The translations under genes were made by a program, and so were the position numbers. A stretch of DNA of 44,312 nt from Micrococcales bacterium 31B (lineage in GTDB: Bacteria; Actinomycetota; Actinomycetes; Actinomycetales; Dermabacteraceae), in contig JAFFTF010000005.1 in assembly GCA_022803075.1 (NCBI GenBank), forward strand, positions 28,220 through 72,531, in the 5' to 3' direction. The notes under the pieces are model-generated. The model was not told where the DNA came from and made no database searches. It was given only the letters and a program-made list of their open reading frames with translations. Positions 7,920 to 16,167 of the stretch are shown here, piece by piece (the first letter of the stretch is position 1; the number at the start of each line of letters is the position of its first letter).

Positions 7920-9412
7920 TCAGTTTGAACCGCGATCGTCACCGTATTTCACACGCAATCATTGTCGGCACTGACGTCTTGGTCTGCTGGGAAGTTCAGC
8001 GTCAATTGCTGGCCGCAGGTATCGAAATTATCGCGACAGTGGACCCCTTGCAGTATGCGGACTCCGAATTTGGTGGAGCTCTCGACACGTTGGTTCAAGC
8101 CACGGGCATTTTGATGATGGATGTCCTGGTGATCACGATCGACGGAAGTATTAGGCCAGTTCTCGACTACCTCGCACCTGGTCGACCGCATGCGTTGCTG
8201 TGGTTAGTCACCACGGTGGATGATCGACCCGTTCCGTCACCACCTGCCCACGTGCGGGCATGGGTGGTCGTGGCTGAAGAGGCTGCGGAGAACTGGCAAC
8301 GAATCCATGCGCAGCAGGTGTCTCCGTGGAACGGGGTCGACACGCTGTGGGCACAGAGAGGGGCGGTCTACACAGCTGCCGGGCACGTAGCGCATATGCT
8401 GCGAACGTGGCAACTTGCTCGTAGTTCCGCGGCGATCCTGGGCGCGACTGCCGTGACTGTGAAAGCTTGCAGCATCGCACGTAATCGAGTGAAGCTTGAG
8501 GCCGAGGTGTCGTGGGAACCCCGGGTCTCGCGACACATTCCGTGGTCGGCGTGGTTACGCTTTCAGGCCCAATCAGGCGAGTTCATTGAGGTTCCACTCA
8601 GTTTCAAGAATGGCCCCGAAAAAGAGGGCCTGTGCACCGGCGAAATCACGACTCGACACGAGATCGGCATCGACATCTCGCAGGTGCCACCGGGCACTTA
8701 TCACATGCGCATAGACCTCGTATCCGATGCGGGTCGCCTAATTTCTCACCCATTGCAGCAGCGGGTGCATTGCCACAGCGTTTTCCGTTTGCCCCTGCCC
8801 ACGCAGCCTGCGTGGGATTCATCGGTTTCGATCCTGAGTTCCGGCTCGGTGAAAGTCACGAGGTGGAATGACACGCCCGACGCCCGACGCTGGACGCGAG
8901 TCTGCTCGGACCTTCAATACGTGGAATCACCCGTGCTCCATTCCGGAGCCGATTTCGAACGCTGGGGAGCACGACTGGTATTTCGTGCGCACGCGCAGCA
9001 CGCCGCTGTCTTGATGATAGATGCCCTTCACCTCGTCGACCACCGCTCGACGTTTGTCATGGATGACCCCCTGCGAAACCTCCTGGAGTTGCTCCGCGAG
9101 CTCGGATACACCGGTCAAATCGTGATACCTCGACTCCGGATTGCTTCAAGAAATGCCAACCCTAGGTCCGATTTCTTGGACGTCGTCCAGCACCTCAATG
9201 CGGACATTGAAGTGGCCGAGTCACAGGTGGGCTCGGTACCGAATGTGCAATGGACAGCACCGGTGCAAGTGCTCGTTGATGAAGAGGCATATAACCGGCA
9301 CGATATTGTGTGGTCACATTTTGTTGACTATGCACAACTGCAACGGGAAGTCTGGAAAGCCCTGCAATTCCACTGTGAACTCAGCCTCAGCCAGCGCGCA
9401 ACGGTTCGCTAA
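7916..9412 (+). CDS. Probable degenerate DUF6270-like relative of the 827-residue protein
   Basis: 498 residues; the ATG at 7916 overlaps the TGA of the GT61 gene by four bases. Residues about 10-165 are alpha/beta (IIVGTDVLVCWEVQRQL, an NAD-fold-like start). Residues about 180-285 resemble the beta-rich domains of the 3659-6142 protein: NRVKLEAEVSW, then IEVPLSF, then PPGTYHMRIDL. Residues about 303-495 look like a decayed DUF6270 domain: VSILSSGSVKVTRWN sits where the neighbour has VVSVVGSCVTRDNFN, ALVLMIDAL-type strands follow, and the end (HDIVWSHFVDYAQLQREVW) parallels HYDTSYYEHFETLLRDQ. The block I G-S-C and the C-terminal N-H-S motif are gone, so a non-catalytic or partner role is inferred. 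This relationship is by eye and needs a profile comparison. Confidence 0.65.
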   Translation: MISLNRDRHRISHAIIVGTDVLVCWEVQRQLLAAGIEIIATVDPLQYADSEFGGALDTLVQATGILMMDVLVITIDGSIRPVLDYLAPGRPHALLWLVTTVDDRPVPSPPAHVRAWVVVAEEAAENWQRIHAQQVSPWNGVDTLWAQRGAVYTAAGHVAHMLRTWQLARSSAAILGATAVTVKACSIARNRVKLEAEVSWEPRVSRHIPWSAWLRFQAQSGEFIEVPLSFKNGPEKEGLCTGEITTRHEIGIDISQVPPGTYHMRIDLVSDAGRLISHPLQQRVHCHSVFRLPLPTQPAWDSSVSILSSGSVKVTRWNDTPDARRWTRVCSDLQYVESPVLHSGADFERWGARLVFRAHAQHAAVLMIDALHLVDHRSTFVMDDPLRNLLELLRELGYTGQIVIPRLRIASRNANPRSDFLDVVQHLNADIEVAESQVGSVPNVQWTAPVQVLVDEEAYNRHDIVWSHFVDYAQLQREVWKALQFHCELSLSQRATVR

Positions 9413-9466
9413 GGCCCGAACAGTCTGACGCCGTCACGGTCCGGCTTGGTCGGCGACAATGGCTGA

Positions 9467-11650
9467 TCAGGCCGCATCGTCTGCGCGCAGCGCAGCGCAT
9501 CGTTGCAGTAGTCGGCGGATTTCGCCGCAATGATGTGAATCGAAAACACTCGGGTATTCGTGCATGAGCTTCAAGATCGAGCCGTATGTGCCCTCGGCCG
9601 AGGCGAAGTCGCCAAATCCCTCATGAGTTGATGCGATACGCAGTTGGACATCTACCACATCAGTGGGGTTCGTCAGGTCGTCGCTCAGGCGATGCAATTG
9701 TTCCAACGCCACTGTGGCACGGCCTTCATGATTCGCTGCGTGGGCGATGTATAACCTGGTTTCGCGACGAGCCCCATTGTCAGGTACCAGGGCTCCGAAG
9801 TCGTCCCAGCATTTCAAGACGGCGGCATGGTCACCCGCCCGATTCAGATTTTCGATTTCACGTTCGACGAGTGCCGCACGAGCTTCTGCAACATATGCAC
9901 CCGTGGAGTGACCCTTGAGTGAGCGAACATAGTTACAGATACGCGCCGCCCAAGAATAGTCGCCCAGTTGTTCGAGGACGTTGATCTGCATTTCTCTCAG
10001 ACGCGTGGCCTGGGGTAAGTAGAGGTGCGATGCCTTCATCAAGTCATTGCAAACATTCAAAATGTCATCGGCGAGGGCCTTGGTCACCGAGTCAGGGTTC
10101 AGGCAGCGGGCCTCGAGCAGTAGCAGATTCAACTGGATCGCAAAAACGTTGTTTGATCCGAGTGCGACCTGGGCCCGTGTGTTCGCAGCATCCAGCCACG
10201 CGATTCGCTGCACAGCGAGAGGCAGATCCGCGGCTTCCGCGCGTGCGTCCACAGATCCATTGGGCATAAGCGCTTCTGGCGATGCCGAAAGTCCCATGGC
10301 CTTGAGTGCGAAAAGTGGCCAGGCGCCTAATACTTCCACAGGGTCTTGGTAACTCCGAGCATTGGCAAAATCTTCGAGCCACGTTTGCGCGGATTCCAAG
10401 TCGGTGCGAAGCCCTGAGGGAGCCGAAGGAGACATGGCACGGGCAATTAGCCGACTGGAATGTTCCCTTCCCCGGCTCTTGACCGTCTCAGCGCAGGCCT
10501 CGAAGAATGCCAGTGCGGCATGCACCGGATGATTGATGCCGCAGAGGGCCAAGTGAGACCGCAGCGCCGCCAGATCGCGTAGCACATCGTCCGCCCCGAC
10601 CAGGGACAGAGAAGAGTGCGAGACACGTGCCAGGAGTTGAACCGAACAGACGCTCCAGTCACGGCTCGACTGCGTTGGCACTTTATTCAAGACGGCTTGC
10701 GGCAGCAGGAGACTACTGGTCGCTTCCAGCATTGCTTCCCGTTCACCCGTAGGCACATGCCGCGCTACGACTGATGATTTGAGAAACGCACGAGGCAACT
10801 TCGACGCGGGGCCGTACTGAGAAAGCCACAGCATGTCGCAGTGGAATGACAGGGCGAGCGATCGTTTCGTTTCGTTGCCGTAGTGCTTTTCCCCTAGGAT
10901 GCTGTGCACGCAATCGCGATACAGCGTCAAGGTGTGACGACTAGAGGTGCCCTCTGCGCGATAGTCGGCAAGCACGCACGCACGCAAACGCTTGGCAAAA
11001 TGCAGGGGCCCGAAATGTTCGCCAAGCAAGGCGATGCACTCGTCGAGCACGGGCTCGACAGGCCTCGGTGTGTCGCTGCTTGGCAGGCGATTGTGCCAGG
11101 TCAGGATTTCGCGAAGCAGATCGAGCACGCCACTATTAAGCGCGTTGCGCGTCGGAGCGTGTGCCGCCACGTAGTCGTGAGCCTGAGAAGCAAGACCGAG
11201 TGCAGCTTCTGACACGCCTCCTGCCACCGTCAACCACTCCGCATACACAAAATTCGCTACGTGGCCGATATATGCAGTAATTTGCGAAGCCTTCAGAGCA
11301 ATACTGAGGTTGCCGCCCGGGGTGGTCGTAAAGAGAGAGGCCTCGTTCCACGATCGACTCCCCAGGTGCACGAGCGCGTCACAAAGTTGAAACTCACCAA
11401 ACCACGCATGGAATGGCGTAGCCACGGGCCGCAGTGCGTTAATTGTCCGCGTGAGCAAGGCTAAGTCAGCACCCGCACGCTGAGCGCGCAGCGTGTCGGC
11501 AATGAACGTGGTGTACGCCGACTCGTGTGTGACCCGACCACTAACGAGCAATAAGAGTGCCTGCTCGCGGATCTCCGCCGCACGGTGGAGATTTCCAATG
11601 GACTCCTGCTCTGTGGCAGTCGCTAGGATGGCTTCAAAATTGCTTCGCAT
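9467..11650 (-). CDS. Large helical-repeat (TPR-like) protein of unknown function
   Basis: 727 residues from an ATG. I do not recognise a named family. The sequence is almost entirely amphipathic helices with alanine/leucine spacing. The C-terminal 200 residues look like tetratricopeptide repeats (for example LNRAGDHAAVLKCWDDF, HEGRATVALEQLHRL, GFGDFASAEGTYGSI at about 34-38 residue spacing). There is no signal peptide or membrane segment, so it is probably cytoplasmic. Its start lies 27 bp after the stop of the GT2/glycerophosphotransferase gene, so the two are likely cotranscribed. A scaffold or regulator of polymer assembly is a guess from context. It ends 54 bp from the convergent 7916-9412 gene; no clear terminator is visible between them. 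Confidence 0.7.
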   Translation of the reverse strand: MRSNFEAILATATEQESIGNLHRAAEIREQALLLLVSGRVTHESAYTTFIADTLRAQRAGADLALLTRTINALRPVATPFHAWFGEFQLCDALVHLGSRSWNEASLFTTTPGGNLSIALKASQITAYIGHVANFVYAEWLTVAGGVSEAALGLASQAHDYVAAHAPTRNALNSGVLDLLREILTWHNRLPSSDTPRPVEPVLDECIALLGEHFGPLHFAKRLRACVLADYRAEGTSSRHTLTLYRDCVHSILGEKHYGNETKRSLALSFHCDMLWLSQYGPASKLPRAFLKSSVVARHVPTGEREAMLEATSSLLLPQAVLNKVPTQSSRDWSVCSVQLLARVSHSSLSLVGADDVLRDLAALRSHLALCGINHPVHAALAFFEACAETVKSRGREHSSRLIARAMSPSAPSGLRTDLESAQTWLEDFANARSYQDPVEVLGAWPLFALKAMGLSASPEALMPNGSVDARAEAADLPLAVQRIAWLDAANTRAQVALGSNNVFAIQLNLLLLEARCLNPDSVTKALADDILNVCNDLMKASHLYLPQATRLREMQINVLEQLGDYSWAARICNYVRSLKGHSTGAYVAEARAALVEREIENLNRAGDHAAVLKCWDDFGALVPDNGARRETRLYIAHAANHEGRATVALEQLHRLSDDLTNPTDVVDVQLRIASTHEGFGDFASAEGTYGSILKLMHEYPSVFDSHHCGEIRRLLQRCAALRADDAA

Positions 11651-11677
11651 GGGGTGTCCTGTTTGTCGCCGGAGCGG

Positions 11678-14473
11678 CTAGAGATTCTCGATAGCGGTAA
11701 CTACACGCGCACAATTGTTTGCGTCGCGATAGGGGAACGTCTCCTGAACTCGTTCACAATAGAGGGCGGCGTCTGAGAACGAGCCTGCCGCCAACTCCTG
11801 GACGTTCCTGACCATGTCAACGAGATCAGTAGAGATAGGCCCGAATCCATCGCGCTCGTAATCGAAGTAACCCTTTCGGGTCGTGTGGGCACCGTTAAAG
11901 ATGTCTCCACCGTCAAACTGGAAGTAGGCAACGGGAACCCCACCGAAGGCGGCGTCGAAGGCCACCGAGCTGTAGTCGGTGACGAGCACCGAGGTGCGCC
12001 CTAGCAACTCCGGAAAATCAATCTCGCCGAAGGTAGTCAATTCGAGAACAGAGGCTACAGCCTCGAACTCCTTCATGAATGCCAAACTTGGATGCAGGAC
12101 ATACGTGATTTTGAGGCCGTGCTGGGATGCAAACTCTCGTAATTCAGCGTTCGTCGCCAGCGCGATCCAGTTTCTCCCATAATCTGATTCGAGGAACACC
12201 GCGGCCTTCGCCTCGGGTGAGATGGCCTTGACCATGTCATCACGCAAGGATTGTCTCCACGTGGGAACAATCAGAATGGTATCGGGCCGCCGATCCCTTC
12301 GATGGGTCTCCAGCCAGATCTTGTCGAAGCGAGGAAAGCCGGTGAGGGCGACTTCCTTCGAACTAAACTTGTAAGGCGTGCGGTCGCCGGCAATGGAGTC
12401 GTATTCGGCACGAGTAACTGTGATAATCAGGTCAATGGCCTTGGGCCCGATCCATTTGGAAATGTCGTCTTTGGTGACCCCATGCTGCAAGAAAATAAAC
12501 TTGCCGTGGGTTCCGAAGCGCCCGCGGTCAATCGGATACATGACGTCCGCCGTAGCGTCTGATGACACCTTGTACTTTGCGTTGACGCAAAGCCTCACGG
12601 CCTCGTCGCTGCCATACGCAACGAGCCTGAAGCCATCGGCTGCGAGTCGGTCCCAGTCGGAGGCGTCCTGGTTGAGCAAGAAGTAGGCATTGACGTCAGG
12701 CCGATGCTCAGCCACATATCTGTAAAGGTGCTCGCCGTTGTCTCCAGCCGCATGTGGCCGGTCCATGATGACCCAGGCATCCTCGTAACGTTCCTTGGCG
12801 GTGCGCGCCTTAGCCGAGGCCATGAGCACGGAGTCCGCTGACTTGCGAAGGGCAGTGTCCACGCTTTCTCGGTTTCGTCCGAGCAGCATCCGAGCATCTT
12901 CCGCGAAGGCCTTGTGCAAGGGGGCGCCCGTCGTGAGTGACCGCACGGTGAGGCGATTTCGTACCCGTCGTGCGCGCTGTATGAGCTGGCGTTGCACGGT
13001 GCGTTCAGCCGCAGACCCCTGCCGAATTGCCAGGGCAAACGGGGCGCCAAGTCCCTTCGCTACGCGGCTTGGCACCTTTTGCGCAATTTGTTCAGCGAAC
13101 GGTTTCGGCTTCTGTCGAGGGTTGCGACCCAAGCGTGGTGCGTCCGCAGTTGGCTTGGGAGCATTCCATTTGCCGCCTACAATGCGCTCTTGACGCATGG
13201 GAATGCCGCGGTTAAGGACCACGAGAGAGGTTCCGGGCGGCAACTGGTACTCGGCTTCTAGCAGCATTTCTTGGCCAAAGTACTGGTGCGAAATTACCTT
13301 CTGGTGAAGTGGCTCCACAGCCCGGCCATCTACCAGGAACGTGAATTCACCACCGAGGCTTGACTGCAAGATGGTGAGTGAAATATTGCCCGTCTCTGGT
13401 TTGTCGCGCCAACGGAAGAAAGTCGAAGGAATAATTCTCTCGGTGGTGAAATACGCGATTATTGCCTCGCGTGTGGCCCACCGCACCCCGTGCAAGCTGA
13501 ATTCTCGAATTGCCGCGACATCGATGAGGGTGAATATCTTTACAAGGAGTTCGAGGAAGACTTCTCGGGTCTCGTCGTCGAGCCAACCCGTACGGCTCAA
13601 CTGAGCTGCGTCCTCCTTGAAATACCACATGATGTCATAAAGCACCATGTTCTGAACCCATCGGGGTACGTGACCATACCGGCGACGAGCATGGAGCAAG
13701 AGATCCAAGAATCCGTACTGCAGCATGTCTACGTAGCGCTCTCGGTGGTGCCAACTCTGCTGCACCAGCGAACTGGAGTCTCCCCGCTTGCGATAGAGGT
13801 AGCGAGCTGTCGCCACGACGCCGACTATGGGGTCGTCAAAGACTGCCAAATAGCGGCCGAGCAGATGACCATCCTCAAACGTGGGTTTGATGCGGTGGTC
13901 ATACGTGAGCTCGTGTTCGCGAATGACGTCGTTTAGCAAGAACGCGGTGGCACCCAATTGAATGTTGTTGGGTTCGTCGGCCAATCGGCTCAGTCGGTCG
14001 CCGTGCTGATACTTCGGGTCCAGTGGGTGGGTCTCTGTGAGTTCGCCCGTTTCATCTTGCAACAGCACGACACGCGTAGTCAGCATGACCGCATGCCGGT
14101 CTGCATCGCGTTGCAGAAATGACTCGACCTGGGCGAAGTATTTGGGGTGCAGAATGTCGTCCGGGTCCACGACGGTGATCCAGGTGCCGCGAGCCATCGG
14201 CAGGGCCTTCGCGCGTGCCGCGCCGGGGCCGGCGTTCTCCTGAGTGAGGTGGCGAACGTTGGGGTGACGGGCCGCCCACTCGCGCACGATCCGATAACTC
14301 GAATCCGTCGAGCCGTCGTCGACCACGATCACGTCGAGGAGTTTGAACGGATACGTCTGATTTTCGAGCGATTTCAGCGTCGCGCGAATGTATTTTTCGA
14401 CGTTGTAGACCGCCAGTATCACCGTGAAAAGTGGTCGCTTCGACCGGTCGGTGGACGGAATCTTCACGCTCAT
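11678..14473 (-). CDS. Fused family 2 glycosyltransferase / CDP-glycerol glycerophosphotransferase
   Basis: 931 residues from an ATG. Residues about 15-240 form a GT-A fold GT2 domain: VILAVYNVEKYI, VIVVDDGSTDSS, ENAGPGAARAKAL and the metal-binding VVDPDD (103-106). A linker with a small beta domain (about 345-420) and a basic region follow. The C-terminal part (about 560-931) is a poly(glycerol-phosphate) glycerophosphotransferase domain: AGDNGEHLYRYV, FIFLQHGVTKDD, TGFPRFDKI, VPTWRQSLRDD, LHPS, VLVTDYSSVAFD and GYFDYERDGFGP. The N-terminal part should add a sugar and the C-terminal part a polyol phosphate, at the inner membrane face. It resembles the 16168-19005 protein in layout and is the best evidence for a teichoic-acid-like glycopolymer. 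Confidence 0.9.
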   Translation of the reverse strand: MSVKIPSTDRSKRPLFTVILAVYNVEKYIRATLKSLENQTYPFKLLDVIVVDDGSTDSSYRIVREWAARHPNVRHLTQENAGPGAARAKALPMARGTWITVVDPDDILHPKYFAQVESFLQRDADRHAVMLTTRVVLLQDETGELTETHPLDPKYQHGDRLSRLADEPNNIQLGATAFLLNDVIREHELTYDHRIKPTFEDGHLLGRYLAVFDDPIVGVVATARYLYRKRGDSSSLVQQSWHHRERYVDMLQYGFLDLLLHARRRYGHVPRWVQNMVLYDIMWYFKEDAAQLSRTGWLDDETREVFLELLVKIFTLIDVAAIREFSLHGVRWATREAIIAYFTTERIIPSTFFRWRDKPETGNISLTILQSSLGGEFTFLVDGRAVEPLHQKVISHQYFGQEMLLEAEYQLPPGTSLVVLNRGIPMRQERIVGGKWNAPKPTADAPRLGRNPRQKPKPFAEQIAQKVPSRVAKGLGAPFALAIRQGSAAERTVQRQLIQRARRVRNRLTVRSLTTGAPLHKAFAEDARMLLGRNRESVDTALRKSADSVLMASAKARTAKERYEDAWVIMDRPHAAGDNGEHLYRYVAEHRPDVNAYFLLNQDASDWDRLAADGFRLVAYGSDEAVRLCVNAKYKVSSDATADVMYPIDRGRFGTHGKFIFLQHGVTKDDISKWIGPKAIDLIITVTRAEYDSIAGDRTPYKFSSKEVALTGFPRFDKIWLETHRRDRRPDTILIVPTWRQSLRDDMVKAISPEAKAAVFLESDYGRNWIALATNAELREFASQHGLKITYVLHPSLAFMKEFEAVASVLELTTFGEIDFPELLGRTSVLVTDYSSVAFDAAFGGVPVAYFQFDGGDIFNGAHTTRKGYFDYERDGFGPISTDLVDMVRNVQELAAGSFSDAALYCERVQETFPYRDANNCARVVTAIENL

Positions 14474-14621
14474 ATATCGAATATCTCACTTGTCAGCGGG
14501 CCACCGTGGCGGCCCGAAATGCTCTCGAACACTCACGAGGTGATCTTTGCAGTGCAACGGGGGGCTCGATCAGCGGAAATATAACAAGACCGCAACGAAC
14601 CCCCTCTACATACTAGACCGA

Positions 14622-16163
14622 TTACTGCCGCTCGTCAGGTCGGGGCTCGTTGCCCTCGCGCAGCGCGTCATACAGCCGCTCGCGATTCCGGCCATCGTGA
14701 AATGCGACCAGCTGGGTGAACTTGGATTCGTGAGCCTCAGACCGCCACGCGCTGGGAGCCCGCAGCGTCGCCGCCAAATCAGCCCACGTGCGCGTCACCG
14801 GCCCAAAAGCCAGGCCCTCGGTGAGCGTGAGAATGCCGCCGTACCGCTCCAAACATTCGTCGATCTCCTGCCACGCAAAAATCACGCCGGCACCCCGATG
14901 GAACGCGTCAAAAGCGATACTCGAATAGTCCGTGACCAGCAGTCCGGTGCGGATCAGCAACTCGTCCAACTGCGCGCACGAACTCAGATAGGGGGCAAAT
15001 TCGGGCAGCTCCACGACGTTTTGCATGTGCGGGTGCGTAGCGATCCGCACATTCGGCAGCATCTCCGCGGGCACGGTCTCGAGCACCCTCCGCAGAAAAG
15101 CGGCATAGGTGGTGCGCTCCGGTGCCACCCGCGCCAGGTTGTAATCCCAGGGCCGCCACGTCGGCATGATGGTCACGAGGTTGGCCGCGTCGGCATGGCG
15201 CGCCAGGTCGAACTTCGGCAGTCCGGTGACGAGCACGTCCTCGCGGCGGTAGCCGCCGTCCGACACGAAGTGGTGGGCCTCGACCTCGCTCGAAGCGACA
15301 ATGCGCGTGTGGGCCGGACGCGAGGGGTGGCCCTGTCGCATATCCGCACGATTATCGCTGCCCAGCGAAATCATGAGCATCACGCCGTGCTGTAAAAACA
15401 CGAAACGTAAGTGCCGAGAAACCGCCCACCACCGCGCCACGCGACTCGCATTACGCAAATCCATGGCGTGATCGGGCACCTCTGTTCCCCAAAAATTTAC
15501 GTGCCGAAAATACTCGACGTAGTGCCGAAAGGAGTGTTTCGCCAGAACGAAGCGACGCAAATGCTGGGGCACGCGCTGCCAGTCGCGGCTGTTTCGCGCC
15601 AGCACAAATCGGGCACCGGTGTCGCCGCGCTCGTGCAGGTACTCAAAGAAGGCCGCCGCCGACTCTTCGTAGCGGTTGGAGTGCTTTTCGTACAGCAAGA
15701 CCCCTTCGCTGCGGCCCCGCACCTGAGCCACGATGAAGGCCAGCAGCACGAGCAGGCGCCGCGTCATCGAGTCCAGCGGCTGGGTTTCGCGCACCGTCAA
15801 CACGACGCCGTTGCGAATGTTTTGGCGCACAATAACGGTCGAACGCAGCGACCGCACCCGCAGCGGTTGCCGCCGCCGTGGCGCATGGTTCGTCCACGTC
15901 GAGGGGATCACCGCGTAGCGCGCCGTGCGCTCGCCCACCGTCAGCCGCGAATGTATCGGCAGCTCGCCGAGCAGGGCCACGGGAATGTCCGCCCGCACGA
16001 CGCCGACCGTCCACCCGAAGAGCCCCGCCCACCAACCGGTCGTGTGCAACCGATGCCCGTCGACGGCCACCTCGGGCCGCGGGCCGCGGGCGACGATGCC
16101 AAGCCAGAGCCCGAGGCGTCCGGGCAAAGGCCGAATGGGAAGAGGCAAGAGAAGGGAGCGCAC
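14622..16163 (-). CDS. CDP-glycerol glycerophosphotransferase family protein (stand-alone)
   Basis: 513 residues using GTG at 16163. The open frame extends further upstream to 16655, but that part lies inside the preceding gene (stop at 16168-16170) and reads as low-complexity noise. The GTG is five bases after that stop with an AAGG about 11 bases upstream. Residues about 40-200 form a beta-rich region (VAVDGHRL, VRADIPVALLGE, HSRLTVGERTARYAVIP). The rest is the glycerophosphotransferase fold: VLLYEKHSNRYEESAAAFFEYL, FVFLQHGVMLM, VTGLPKFDLA, IMPTWRPWD, ATHPHM and LLVTDYSSIAFDAFHRG. No GT2 domain is present. It probably adds polyol phosphate, as primer or polymerase, to the polymer made by its neighbours. 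Likely cotranscribed with the 16168-19005 gene. Confidence 0.88.
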   Translation of the reverse strand: MRSLLLPLPIRPLPGRLGLWLGIVARGPRPEVAVDGHRLHTTGWWAGLFGWTVGVVRADIPVALLGELPIHSRLTVGERTARYAVIPSTWTNHAPRRRQPLRVRSLRSTVIVRQNIRNGVVLTVRETQPLDSMTRRLLVLLAFIVAQVRGRSEGVLLYEKHSNRYEESAAAFFEYLHERGDTGARFVLARNSRDWQRVPQHLRRFVLAKHSFRHYVEYFRHVNFWGTEVPDHAMDLRNASRVARWWAVSRHLRFVFLQHGVMLMISLGSDNRADMRQGHPSRPAHTRIVASSEVEAHHFVSDGGYRREDVLVTGLPKFDLARHADAANLVTIMPTWRPWDYNLARVAPERTTYAAFLRRVLETVPAEMLPNVRIATHPHMQNVVELPEFAPYLSSCAQLDELLIRTGLLVTDYSSIAFDAFHRGAGVIFAWQEIDECLERYGGILTLTEGLAFGPVTRTWADLAATLRAPSAWRSEAHESKFTQLVAFHDGRNRERLYDALREGNEPRPDERQ

Positions 16164-16167
16164 GCGG

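Noticed and set aside
14474-14621. GGGCC/GGCCC inverted repeat as a terminator or operator
   Set aside because: Stem of five with an internal mismatch; chance occurrence is likely in high-GC DNA.
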